23,472 bases of DNA from contig JAJYRV010000009.1 in NCBI GenBank assembly GCA_021793935.1, forward strand, positions 1 through 23,472. The letters run 5' to 3'. The stretch is from Actinomycetes bacterium. GTDB lineage: Bacteria > Actinomycetota > Actinomycetes > Actinomycetales > Beutenbergiaceae. The translations under genes and the position numbers were made by a program. Of this stretch, positions 1 to 8,060 are shown one piece after another. Numbering within the stretch: the stretch's first letter is position 1; each line of letters opens with the position of its first letter. The notes beneath the pieces were generated by a model. That model ran no database searches. It was not told the origin of the DNA and saw nothing but the letters and a program-made list of their open reading frames with translations.

Positions 1-94
1 GTTCTTGGAACAGGCCGCAGGCGATTCCACCTGCGCTAACTAGGGGAATCACCTCCAAATCGTCAGAGGGTGGCAAGAGCTGCCCGTGCCTCAA
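1..94 (-). CDS. Possible 5' end of a minus-strand gene leaving the window; weakly S24/UmuD-like
   Basis: A minus-strand frame is open from just after a TAA at 98-100 to the window edge. TTG codons at 94, 76 and 58 and a GTG at 52 are the only possible starts; there is no ATG and no clear ribosome binding site, so the start is unknown. The visible residues include PPSDD, then IPLVSAGGIACG and LFQE. The PL-x-S-x(5)-CG pattern recalls the region around the Cys-Gly self-cleavage site at the N-terminus of UmuD-type S24 peptidases. That resemblance is from memory over about 30 residues and is weak. The frame could also be non-coding leader DNA between comF and the next gene. Confidence 0.28.
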   Translation of the reverse strand, partial: MRHGQLLPPSDDLEVIPLVSAGGIACGLFQE

Positions 95-171
95 ACGTTA
101 GTAGATCCCGCCCCCGGCTGCACATCTTTCTCACGTTTTGACGAAAATATGCGCAGCGATCGGCCCCGTCG

Positions 172-840
172 CTACTCCCGGTGCACAGGTTTTGGGGTCG
201 CCGCTAGGACGATAGCCCCAATGACGGGGCCGCATTGCGCCGCGGCTGCGGCGCTCGCGGCGAGGGTCGCCCCCGTTGTGAGGACGTCGTCGACAAGCAG
301 CACCTGCGCGCCGCATTCCCACGGGTGCCTCGAAGCGCTTCGCCGCAGCGAGATCGCCGCGGCGCGCTCCCGGCGCCGCTCCGCTTTGCCCAGGTGATGG
401 TGGCGCCCGCCCCGCCGCTGCAGCGCCCTTTCGCTCCGGGCGGGTACGCCAACGGAACTGAGGCCTGCCGTGAGTTCCCGCGCGAGCGGGGCCACGACCT
501 CATTGCCCCGCCAACGCCTGCGCCAGCCCGAGGGAGCAGGTACGACGACGAGCGGCGCCCCTCCCTGCCACGCCCGCCCGAACCGCGCCCCCAACTGCCG
601 CGCAAGGCGGTGCAGCGGACCCTGCAAATCGGGGCGGTGCCCGGACTTCCACGCCATCACGATACTCGCCGCCTGGTCGGCGTAAGCCGCGGCGGCCCAC
701 ACCGGGATCCCCGGCGGCAGCGCATCGGCAGCGGCCTCGGCTCGGAACCAGTGGGAGAAGTGCTTCGCGCACGCCCGGCACAAGGAGACGCCCGCGGCGC
801 CGCATCCGGGGCACCACGTGGGCAGGAGGAGTTGCGCCAT
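172..840 (-). CDS. comF: ComF family phosphoribosyltransferase-like protein
   Basis: A 222-residue protein of the ComF family, which in naturally competent bacteria is linked to DNA uptake; in actinobacteria its role is not established. The N-terminus has a four-cysteine zinc-binding pattern (C10, C13, C21, C24). The C-terminal half is a type I phosphoribosyltransferase fold with the PRPP-binding loop VDDVLTTGAT at about 183-192. The length is normal for the family. The ATG at 840 has no good Shine-Dalgarno, and the gap to lpqB upstream is 90 nt. Its position directly downstream of lpqB is common in actinobacteria, and it is probably the last gene of the mtrAB-lpqB transcript. No terminator is evident after it. 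Confidence 0.88.
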   Translation of the reverse strand: MAQLLLPTWCPGCGAAGVSLCRACAKHFSHWFRAEAAADALPPGIPVWAAAAYADQAASIVMAWKSGHRPDLQGPLHRLARQLGARFGRAWQGGAPLVVVPAPSGWRRRWRGNEVVAPLARELTAGLSSVGVPARSERALQRRGGRHHHLGKAERRRERAAAISLRRSASRHPWECGAQVLLVDDVLTTGATLAASAAAAAQCGPVIGAIVLAATPKPVHRE

Positions 841-885
841 GCGGATGAAGGTAGTCGCCGCGGGCGGTAGAGGAGCGGCACCGGA

Positions 886-916
886 CCACAGGTGTGGACT
901 CCCCCGGCGCCTGTGG
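886..916. repeat. Inverted repeat in the lpqB-comF gap
   Basis: CCACAGG at 886-892 is matched by CCTGTGG at 910-916 with a 17-nt loop, inside the 90-nt gap between lpqB and comF. A shorter overlapping stem (CCAC/GTGG, 886-897) is also possible. There is no T-tract on the minus strand, so it looks more like an attenuating or processing hairpin than a full terminator. Confidence 0.4.
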
Positions 917-930
917 ACGGGGCGGGCGGG

Positions 931-2613
931 TCAGCCGGGGAAGGCAATCGCGATCGCGTCGTTCTCCTCGCCGACGCGGCGCCAACCGTTTCCGGCGCGG
1001 TTGAACACGTGCCCGGTTTCCGTGGCGACCCAGAGCTCCCGTTCGCCTCGGCCGCTGGTGAGTGAGGACGCGTCCGTCACGGACAGCAGCGCGACCGATG
1101 GCCCGCCGAGGGGGACGGTGTGCACGCTCGGGGCACCGCCCTCGCTGCGCCCGAGCGCCGCGAGGGTGACGGAATCGACCCAGGTGAGGTCGGTGGCGTC
1201 GGAGACGGAGGCGCCCACAGCAACCGGTTCAGAAATCGCGGTGGGGGTGCCGTCGTCGTCGCGGATCACCATGGCGACCTGGATGGTGGTCTCCTCCCCG
1301 ATCTTTTGGATCAACGCGATCCGCGAGCCGTCCCGGGAGATGCGGATCCGGCGCACCCGATTGTCCGCGAGCGCGGGGGCAGAAACGATCGAGACGACTT
1401 CGGAAATCGGATCGGCGACGATGAGGGTGCCGTTGCTGTCCTTCGGCCCGGACCACACCCATCCGAACGGGTCGTAGGAGGGGCCGAGCAACCGGCGCCC
1501 CTCGATGAGGTTGACCGGGTCCTCCCCTTCTCGTGGCAGGGTCGCGACGGTGTCCTCGCCGACGCGGGCGACGAGGGGGAGATCGCCGTCCTCGATGTCG
1601 GTGTAGGGCACAGCGAGGGCGGTGTAGTCCACGCGGGGGTCGCGTTCGATCCCCTCGATCGGGGCGATCGCGGCGCCCGAAGTCGTCGCGACGTCCTCGC
1701 TGCGCAGGATGACCGGGTTGTGCCCGACGGCGGGGTCGGAGATCGGGTTGAGGCCGTGGCTGCCGTCGATGAGCGGGATGTCGTTGACGAGGGCGCGGAC
1801 CCGGCGCACCTGCGGGAGCTGGGTGAGGGTGTACTCGAGTTGAGCGACGATCATCGCCCGGTCGTCGGGGGAGGCGGACAGGGCGGCTTGGGAGAGGATC
1901 ACCTCGGCCGTGCCGTCGGAGACGCTGACGGGATCGGCGGTGGTGCCCGGCGGGATCGCCGTGACTACCCCGGGCAGGAGCCACTGGGCGGGCCCATCCA
2001 GGAGCGCGCTGACGGCGAAGGAGGCGGAGTTCTGTTCGGGGAACCACCGGGTATCGGGAACGATGTATTCGCCGTCGGCGGAGAAGAACGCGAGCGGGAC
2101 CTGCCGGTACTGGGTGCCGAAGTTGACCGCCGAGATGAGCACGCCGTCGTCGAGGCTGGTGATCCGCCATTGGCCATCCACCTGGGTGAGCTGGAAGCGA
2201 AAGGATTTCGTGGTGTCGGCGGGTTCTTCGGTGTAGGTTCCGCGCGCATCGACGAAGCCGGCCACGGGCACGGTGACGGTCACGCGCCCGGGGCGATCCT
2301 CCTGCACCTCCGGCGGGGTGTTGCCCGCGTAAACGGTCACCCCGGCCCCGGGGATCCAGGTCCTGCGCGCGGAGTCAGTGAGGTATTTCTGGGCGGTTTC
2401 GAACCGGTCGGCTACCCCAGCGGTGGCGGCGTCGAGAAACCCGGAGACGATTTCCTCAGGATCTCCCCCAGGGCGCGGGTCCGGGGCGAGGAAGACGATA
2501 CCTTCCGGTTCGGGGGCTCGTTCCAGGCCCTCCTGGACCGGGCCGGCCGTGGGTAGACCGACGCAGCCGGCGAGGAGCGCGAGGGCAGCCAGCACGGGGA
2601 GGGCGCGTTTCAT
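931..2613 (-). CDS. lpqB: Lipoprotein LpqB, MtrB partner (GerMN and beta-propeller domains)
   Basis: A 560-residue lipoprotein. The signal peptide ends in a lipobox with the lipidated cysteine at residue 17 (LLAGC), followed by the GLPTAGPV start typical of LpqB. A central GerMN-type domain lies at about 190-290, and the C-terminal portion (about 320-560) is the LpqB beta-propeller. In mycobacteria LpqB binds the extracellular sensor region of MtrB and modulates MtrA signalling, cell division and cell-wall homeostasis; it is expected on the outer face of the membrane here. The ATG overlaps the mtrB stop by 4 nt (ATGA) and is preceded by a strong GGAGG, indicating translational coupling. The length is normal for the family. 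Confidence 0.95.
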   Translation of the reverse strand: MKRALPVLAALALLAGCVGLPTAGPVQEGLERAPEPEGIVFLAPDPRPGGDPEEIVSGFLDAATAGVADRFETAQKYLTDSARRTWIPGAGVTVYAGNTPPEVQEDRPGRVTVTVPVAGFVDARGTYTEEPADTTKSFRFQLTQVDGQWRITSLDDGVLISAVNFGTQYRQVPLAFFSADGEYIVPDTRWFPEQNSASFAVSALLDGPAQWLLPGVVTAIPPGTTADPVSVSDGTAEVILSQAALSASPDDRAMIVAQLEYTLTQLPQVRRVRALVNDIPLIDGSHGLNPISDPAVGHNPVILRSEDVATTSGAAIAPIEGIERDPRVDYTALAVPYTDIEDGDLPLVARVGEDTVATLPREGEDPVNLIEGRRLLGPSYDPFGWVWSGPKDSNGTLIVADPISEVVSIVSAPALADNRVRRIRISRDGSRIALIQKIGEETTIQVAMVIRDDDGTPTAISEPVAVGASVSDATDLTWVDSVTLAALGRSEGGAPSVHTVPLGGPSVALLSVTDASSLTSGRGERELWVATETGHVFNRAGNGWRRVGEENDAIAIAFPG

Positions 2614-4256
2614 AGGTCCTCCTTCAACGTCGGCAACGCCGCGGGTCCCGCCGGGTCCTCATCTTCGGCGGCGGGCAGCGCGAGGGGTTCGCGGCGCAGC
2701 GGCAGCGGGGAATGGGTGATCTGGATTCCGATCCTACGGGGGAGGGTGAGTCGGAAGCGGGCGCCTTCCCCGGGCGTGCCCGTGGCCTCCAACCTGCCCC
2801 CGTGCAGCCGCGCGTCTTCCAGCGAGATCGCCAGCCCGAGCCCGGTACCGCCGAGCGTGCGGGCGCGGGCTGGGTCCGCCCGCCAGAACCGGTCGAACAC
2901 GTGCTCTGCTTCCACCGGGGTCATTCCTACTCCGGAGTCGGCGACGACGAGGGCGAGCGCGGTGTCGTCGGCCGCTAATTCGATGTCGATGGGATTGCCC
3001 TCACCGTGCTCGATCGCGTTGATGACGAGGTTGCGGATGATCCGTTCGATCCGGCGCCGGTCGATTTCGACGCTGATCGGTTGGTCCGGCATGGAGATGT
3101 TCAGTTCCGAACCGCGTTCGCGGGCGATGGGGGCGGTGAGGGCGACGACGGTGTCGAGGACGTCACGCATCTCTGCCTGTTCGGTGTCGAGTTCCACGGC
3201 GCCGGCATCGAATCGCGAAATTTCTAGCAGGTCGGCAAGGAGGAGTTCGAAGCGGTCGAGTTGGTCGTGCAGGAGTTCCACGGAGCGTTGGTGGCTGGGG
3301 TCGAGGCTGTCGCGGGTGTCGTAGAGCAGTTCGGCGGCCATTCGGATGGTCGTCAGCGGCGTGCGCAGTTCGTGGGAGACGTCGGAGACGAAGCGTTGCT
3401 GCATCCGGGATAGTTCGGCGAGCTGTTCGATCTGATCCTGCAAGTTCTGCGCCATGTCATTGAACGACCGCCCCAGCAGCGCAAGCTCGTCTTGGCCGTG
3501 CGCGCCCATCCGTACCGAGAGCTCCCCAGCGGCGAGCCGCGCGGCGACCCGCGAGGCCCGTTTCACGGGGTCGAGCACCTGCCGGGCGAGGTACCACGTC
3601 ATGAGCACGAGCGCGAACACGAGCGCGAACCCGCCAATGATGAGGGCGCGTTGGACCATCCACAAGGTCTCGGTCTCTGCCTTTAACGAGTAGATGAAGT
3701 ACAGCTCGTGTTCCCCGGCGCCGGGAAGCAGCACGACGGTGCCGACGGCGAGCGCCGGCTCCATCTCCTCCCCCACGGGCACCTCGACCGACTGCCACTG
3801 TTGGAACTGCTGCTCCTCCACCTGCGCGCGCAGTTCGGGGCTGATGACGTCGCGGAGCGTGATGTCCGTGGCCGTGGGAACGATGTGGATCGGGCCGGTG
3901 CTCTGCTCCGAGCGCAGGAGCACCACGGCGGCTGTGCCGCCGGCGGTTTCCTGGGAGGCACGGACGGTGTCGTTCGCGAGCTGTTGGACCTCCTGGGTGG
4001 AGTTCGCCGTCGCTGCATCGAAGCGGCGCTGGGCCGAGTCAGCACGCAGCGCGGCATCAGCGAGCACCTGCTCCAGGCGTTCATCGAAGAGCCCGTCGCG
4101 CACCTGCCCCGAGAGCACCGCACCGAGCGCGAACAAGGCGATCATCCCTGCCGCCACGGTCATCGACACGACGCGTAGGCGTAGGCTCGAGCGCCACAAC
4201 ATCAGCAGCCATCGAAGCTGGCCTCGTAACCGGGCGCGAGCGTTGGAGAAAGTCAC
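2610..4256 (-). CDS. mtrB: Sensor histidine kinase MtrB
   Basis: A 548-residue membrane histidine kinase. TM1 lies at about 28-50, an extracellular sensor region follows, TM2 is at about 203-224, then HAMP (about 225-278). The phosphoacceptor helix is SHELRTP with H295. The ATPase domain shows the N-box asparagine (N413 in NAIEHGEG), G1 box DSGVGM (440-445) and G2 box GGTGLGLAI (469-477). It phosphorylates MtrA. The tail after about 508 is proline- and acid-rich and probably disordered. The start is a GTG, 12 nt after the mtrA stop, without a convincing Shine-Dalgarno, so a slightly different start is possible. In Corynebacterium MtrB senses osmotic stress; in mycobacteria it localises to septa. 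Confidence 0.96.
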   Translation of the reverse strand: MTFSNARARLRGQLRWLLMLWRSSLRLRVVSMTVAAGMIALFALGAVLSGQVRDGLFDERLEQVLADAALRADSAQRRFDAATANSTQEVQQLANDTVRASQETAGGTAAVVLLRSEQSTGPIHIVPTATDITLRDVISPELRAQVEEQQFQQWQSVEVPVGEEMEPALAVGTVVLLPGAGEHELYFIYSLKAETETLWMVQRALIIGGFALVFALVLMTWYLARQVLDPVKRASRVAARLAAGELSVRMGAHGQDELALLGRSFNDMAQNLQDQIEQLAELSRMQQRFVSDVSHELRTPLTTIRMAAELLYDTRDSLDPSHQRSVELLHDQLDRFELLLADLLEISRFDAGAVELDTEQAEMRDVLDTVVALTAPIARERGSELNISMPDQPISVEIDRRRIERIIRNLVINAIEHGEGNPIDIELAADDTALALVVADSGVGMTPVEAEHVFDRFWRADPARARTLGGTGLGLAISLEDARLHGGRLEATGTPGEGARFRLTLPRRIGIQITHSPLPLRREPLALPAAEDEDPAGPAALPTLKEDL

Positions 4257-4268
4257 GATGCCCGCGGT

Positions 4269-4952
4269 CTACTGCGATTGAGCACCGGCCCGGTACCCCA
4301 CGCCTCGAACTGTGAGAACCACCTCGGGCCGCTCCGGATCACGTTCCACCTTCGCCCGTAGACGCTGCACGTGCACGTTGACCAAGCGGGTGTCGGCCTG
4401 GTGTCGGTAGCCCCACACCTGCTCGAGCAAAATCTCGCGGGAGAAGACCTGCCAGGGCTTACGGGCGAGGGCGACGAGGAGGTCGAATTCCAGCGGGGTG
4501 AGGCTGATGCGCTCTTCACCGCGGGTGACCTGGTGCCCGGCGACGTCGATCGTCAAGTCCGCGACCTGAAGGATCTCCGCTTCTTCATCGTCGTGGCGGC
4601 GCAGCCGGGCCCGCACCCGGGCAACGAGTTCGCGCGGCTTGAACGGTTTCGGGACGTAGTCATCCGCCCCTGCTTCCAGGCCGAGGACCACGTCGGCGGT
4701 GTCGGACTTAGCGGTGAGCATGACGATCGGCACTCCAGATTCGGCGCGGATGCGTTTGCACACCTCGATCCCATCAATCCCCGGCAACATCAGGTCGAGG
4801 AGAACCAGGTCGGGCTGGGATTGGCGGAAGGTTTCCATCGCCGTCGTCCCATCGGCGGAAAACACGGCTTCAAAACCTTCAGACTCCAGCACGATGCCGA
4901 TCATTTCCGACAGCGCTGCATCGTCGTCAACAACCAAGACACGTGCACTCAT
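4269..4952 (-). CDS. mtrA: Response regulator MtrA (OmpR/PhoB family)
   Basis: A 227-residue response regulator. The receiver domain (1-120) has the acidic pocket D9-D11, phosphoacceptor D53 (LLDLMLPG), T80 and K102 (KPF). The C-terminal winged-helix domain (about 130-225) contains the long PLEFDLLVALARKP segment and the VRGVGYRAG ending typical of MtrA. It is essential in many actinobacteria, controlling cell-wall hydrolases, replication and division genes, and osmolyte carriers in Corynebacterium. It is first in the mtrA-mtrB-lpqB-comF transcript. The promoter should lie in 4953-5115, shared with the divergent gene at 5116. A TATTAAT sequence on the minus strand at about 4964-4972 could be part of a -10 element. 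Confidence 0.97.
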   Translation of the reverse strand: MSARVLVVDDDAALSEMIGIVLESEGFEAVFSADGTTAMETFRQSQPDLVLLDLMLPGIDGIEVCKRIRAESGVPIVMLTAKSDTADVVLGLEAGADDYVPKPFKPRELVARVRARLRRHDDEEAEILQVADLTIDVAGHQVTRGEERISLTPLEFDLLVALARKPWQVFSREILLEQVWGYRHQADTRLVNVHVQRLRAKVERDPERPEVVLTVRGVGYRAGAQSQ

Positions 4953-5027
4953 GTGCCTATCGTGGCATTAATAGGCGCAATTTGTCGTGATTACCCGTGC
5001 TGGGCCGCAAATGTGAGAGATTTTATT

Positions 5028-5065
5028 GAACAGGTAAGGTTGTGCCTGTTCCGGGAAACCGGAAC
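5028..5065. promoter_or_regulatory. Two overlapping inverted repeats in the mtrA divergent intergenic region
   Basis: GAACAGG (5028-5034) pairs with CCTGTTC (5045-5051). GTTCCGG (5048-5054) pairs with CCGGAAC (5059-5065) around a GAAA tetraloop. The two stems share 5048-5051 and cannot form at once. As DNA this is an alternating GAAC/GTTC/GAAC half-site array. As RNA it would be two mutually exclusive hairpins in the 5' leader of the gene at 5116. It may be an operator serving either divergent gene. Confidence 0.5.
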
Positions 5066-5115
5066 GATCTGGCCGTGGCAGTATGGCCGTAGTGCGACAC
5101 CGACAAGGATGGTTA

Positions 5116-6285
5116 ATGACTAACCCACCCGATTCTGGCGACACGGGTCGCTCGGACTGGAGCGCTCCCGGTGGCGACTGGGGGGCGCCCGGCGGTAGCG
5201 GCTACTCCCCCACCCCCGATCCGGGCGCGCACCCCGACCAACCTTCCGGTGACTTCGCCCAGGGCGGGCCGCCCGGCCACCCCGGCCAGCAGCCGGGCCA
5301 CTACCAACCGGGTCAGTACCAACCGGGCCAGTACGGCGCCCCTCCGCCGGAGAGCAATTTCATCCGGGCCCAGCCGGGGATCATTCCGCTGCAGCCCCTC
5401 GCGCTCGGGCAGATCTATGACGGGGCGTTCAAGGCGATGCGTACGAACCCGCTCGTGATGTTCGTCTTCGCCGGTGTCGTCGTGACCGCGATGACAATCC
5501 TGCAGACCGTCCTGTCCGCCTCGTTCTTCAATGACTACTTCTCCCTCCTGGAGATGGTGGAAGACGACCCGGCCGCATTCGACGCCCAGTTCGAGGGCGA
5601 CCTCGTCAACATGTTCAGCCGCTCCCTGCTGCCGGTTCTGCTGAGCGCCGTACTCACCTTCATCGGGTCGACGATCCTCAACGGGATCCTCACCCTCGCG
5701 GTGAGTCAGGCGGTGCTGGGTTTCAAACCGAGCCTGGGGCAGGTATGGGATCAGGCCAAGGGGCAGCTACTTCGACTGCTCGGATTAGTTTTCCTCGTCG
5801 CCGTCATCACCGCCGTGGTGCCCCTGGTGTTCGTCGTGATCACGGTTGGGATCGGCACAACGGGATCGGTGGGCCTGACCGTGCTGTTCGGGCTCATCAC
5901 CCTCCTCGTCAGCCTCGGGTGGATCCTGTTCGTCATCACCGCAACAGCGCTGGCGACCCCGGCACTCATGCTTGAACGCTCCGGTGTGATCACCGGGCTG
6001 CGCCGATCCTGGCAGCTCGCCAAGCCGTTCTTCTGGCGCGTGATGGGGATCTATCTGCTCACCACCCTCATCGGTGTCGGAGTCTCCTACCTCATCGGGA
6101 TGCCTGCGGGATTCGCCGCCCTGTTCCTGCCGCCCACCGGCATGCTCATCGTGCAAGGAATCTCGACGGCGATCGCCTCCACACTCGTGACGCCGTTCAC
6201 CGCTGGGGTGCTCGCGTTGCTGTACATCGACATCCGGATCCGCCGGGAAGGTCTCGCCGCCGAACTCGCCGCCGCGGCGCAATAG
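5116..6285 (+). CDS. Multi-pass membrane protein, GPDPase membrane-domain-like
   Basis: A 389-residue protein. Residues 1-80 are disordered, rich in Gly, Pro, Gln and Tyr, with a small QYQPG tandem repeat (about 62-73). The remainder has about six hydrophobic segments (about 112-134, 170-200, 220-245, 252-282, 308-335, 345-370) and resembles the membrane domain found alone or fused to glycerophosphodiester phosphodiesterases. No catalytic domain is present. The ATG at 5116 is preferred over the longer frame from 5083 because AAGGA lies just upstream and MTNPP is a sensible start. It heads a run of genes (DUF4129, DUF4350, MoxR, DUF58) and is likely a scaffold or transport-type component, but its function is unknown. 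Confidence 0.85.
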   Translation: MTNPPDSGDTGRSDWSAPGGDWGAPGGSGYSPTPDPGAHPDQPSGDFAQGGPPGHPGQQPGHYQPGQYQPGQYGAPPPESNFIRAQPGIIPLQPLALGQIYDGAFKAMRTNPLVMFVFAGVVVTAMTILQTVLSASFFNDYFSLLEMVEDDPAAFDAQFEGDLVNMFSRSLLPVLLSAVLTFIGSTILNGILTLAVSQAVLGFKPSLGQVWDQAKGQLLRLLGLVFLVAVITAVVPLVFVVITVGIGTTGSVGLTVLFGLITLLVSLGWILFVITATALATPALMLERSGVITGLRRSWQLAKPFFWRVMGIYLLTTLIGVGVSYLIGMPAGFAALFLPPTGMLIVQGISTAIASTLVTPFTAGVLALLYIDIRIRREGLAAELAAAAQ

Positions 6286-6309
6286 GCCCATTTGCTCACT
6301 CCTTCACCC

Positions 6310-6945
6310 ATGCCCGCATTCGCCCCTCCACTCGTGCCCGATTCCGAGGAGGCCGCCGAGTGGGCGCGCGAGGAACTCTCCCGCAGCGTCTACTCGAGCG
6401 CGCCCTCCTTCTGGGAGTGGCTGTGGGAGAAGTTCCTGGAGCTACTGGAAAAAATAACGTCCCTAGGCAGCGGACTCGGCCCGGCGTTCGTGCCGTTGAT
6501 CATCCTCACGCTCGTGGCTGCGGTGATCATCCTCGCGCTCACCCTCAGCGGCCCCATCCGCCGGCGCCGCGCCGCGGACACCCCGGGCGCCATGTGGCAG
6601 GACGACGACGCTCGCTCCGCTGCGCAGCTGCGGGAGGCCGCCCACACGGCGGCAACGGGCGGTGACTTCACCCTCGCCGTCATCGAGCAGTTCCGAGCGA
6701 CCGTTCGGGCGTTGGAGGAACGCGGGCTCCTGGAGACCACGCGGGGCATGACGGCGATGGAGGTGGCGGGCACCGCCGCCCTCGTGTTCCCACAGCGAAG
6801 CGAACCGCTGCACCGCGGCGCGGACTCGTTCAACGAAGCGTTGTACGGCAACCGACCTGCAACCCACGCCCAGTACATCGCGCTGCGCGATCTTGAGCGG
6901 GATCTGAAGGACGCCCAACCGGCGCGAGCGATGGAGCCCGCATGA
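6310..6945 (+). CDS. DUF4129 domain membrane protein
   Basis: About 211 residues. A short extracytoplasmic N-terminus with amphipathic tryptophan-rich helices precedes one transmembrane segment (about 58-82). A cytoplasmic DUF4129 region follows, with the LREAAHTAATGGDFTLAV and LEERGLLE stretches and the conserved MTAMEVA motif. DUF4129 proteins are routinely encoded beside MoxR and DUF58 genes. The start is uncertain: ATG 6310 is chosen, but TTG 6292, only 6 nt after the preceding stop, is also possible, and neither has a clear Shine-Dalgarno. The 3' end overlaps the DUF4350 gene by ATGA. Biochemical function is unknown. Confidence 0.87.
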   Translation: MPAFAPPLVPDSEEAAEWAREELSRSVYSSAPSFWEWLWEKFLELLEKITSLGSGLGPAFVPLIILTLVAAVIILALTLSGPIRRRRAADTPGAMWQDDDARSAAQLREAAHTAATGGDFTLAVIEQFRATVRALEERGLLETTRGMTAMEVAGTAALVFPQRSEPLHRGADSFNEALYGNRPATHAQYIALRDLERDLKDAQPARAMEPA

Positions 6946-8060
6946 GCGCCGCGCCCGCCGACGCTGCCCCGCGTTCGACATCGCGGCGCACGCCTCTCAT
7001 CATCATCGGCGCGAGCGTGCTCCTGCTCGCCCTCATCGCGGTGGTTTTCCGCCCACCCACGTACATGCGCGGCGCGGAGGGGGACCCCGAGAACCCCGAC
7101 CCGGACGGCGCGATGGCGATCGCTGAGATCCTTCGCGACCATGGCGCGGAGGTGAAGGTGGTCCGCTCGGTCTCCTCGGCACTTGCCGCCGACACCGACC
7201 TCCTCGTCGTCAGCAACGCCCACCTCCTGTCGACCCACCAGTTGCACGCCCTCGAAGAGCGCGCCCTGGACACGGTGCTCATCGGCGCGACGAAGTCCGT
7301 GCCGGGTTTCCTCGACGACGTGGAAACGGCGCGGGTCGATCGCGATGAGGAGACGCTCCAACCCGGCTGCGACGACCTTCGCGCAGCGGCCGGCCCGATC
7401 GACTCAGCGAGCCCGTTGCTCACCGCACCGGAGGCGAGCGCATGTTTCCCCGGCCCCGACCACGGGCTCGTGCTCACGTGGGAGCGCGACAACGGCGCCC
7501 GCGGCACGATCCTTCCCAAGGACGTCGTGTTCAACGAGCACCTGCAGAGCTCGGCGAACGCCGCCCTCGCCGTCCGCGTACTCGGGGAGGCGCCGCAGAT
7601 GACGTGGCTCGTGGGTTCGGCTGACGACACCTACGGGGCCACCGGCACGGCGGAGGACTTCTCCCTCACCTGGCTCTGGGCGATCATCGGCTGCCTCTTC
7701 ATCGCCGCGATCTGGTGGCGCGGCCCGAGGTTCGGGAAGCTTTCCGGAGAGCCGCTCCCCGTCCTCGTCAACGCCTCGGAAACGACCGTGGGGCGCGGGC
7801 ACCTGTACCGCCGGTCGGGGGACCTCGCGCACACGGCCACCGCCCTCCGGCTGGGCACCCTGCAACGCCTCGCACCACGGATCGGTCTGCCTGCCCACGC
7901 CACCGCCGGGGAAGTCACCGCACAGGTCGCCCGGGCCGCGCGCCGGCCCGCGGCGGAGGTCGAGGCTCTGCTGTACGGTCCGCCACCGAACGACGCACAC
8001 TCACTCCAGGCTCTGGCCCTATCACTCGATGCACTAGAAGACGAGGTTGAACAGTTATGA
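6942..8060 (+). CDS. DUF4350 domain membrane protein
   Basis: A 372-residue protein. TM1 lies at about 18-36 and a second membrane segment at about 243-262 (LTWLWAIIGCLFIAAIWW). Between them is an extracytoplasmic DUF4350 domain whose fold resembles class I glutamine amidotransferase or GATase-like sensors, with no obvious catalytic triad. The C-terminal 110 residues are cytoplasmic and helical. It overlaps both neighbours by ATGA (6942-6945 and 8057-8060), so translation of DUF4129, DUF4350 and MoxR is probably coupled. A role as a membrane component of the MoxR module is inferred from context only. Confidence 0.88.
   Translation: MSAAPADAAPRSTSRRTPLIIIGASVLLLALIAVVFRPPTYMRGAEGDPENPDPDGAMAIAEILRDHGAEVKVVRSVSSALAADTDLLVVSNAHLLSTHQLHALEERALDTVLIGATKSVPGFLDDVETARVDRDEETLQPGCDDLRAAAGPIDSASPLLTAPEASACFPGPDHGLVLTWERDNGARGTILPKDVVFNEHLQSSANAALAVRVLGEAPQMTWLVGSADDTYGATGTAEDFSLTWLWAIIGCLFIAAIWWRGPRFGKLSGEPLPVLVNASETTVGRGHLYRRSGDLAHTATALRLGTLQRLAPRIGLPAHATAGEVTAQVARAARRPAAEVEALLYGPPPNDAHSLQALALSLDALEDEVEQL

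Noticed and set aside
1120..2556. Long plus-strand frame (478 codons) opposite lpqB
   Set aside because: It is antisense to a clear lipoprotein with lipobox and operon context. The product is Gly/Asp/Arg-biased with no recognisable motif, as expected from high-GC shadow frames.
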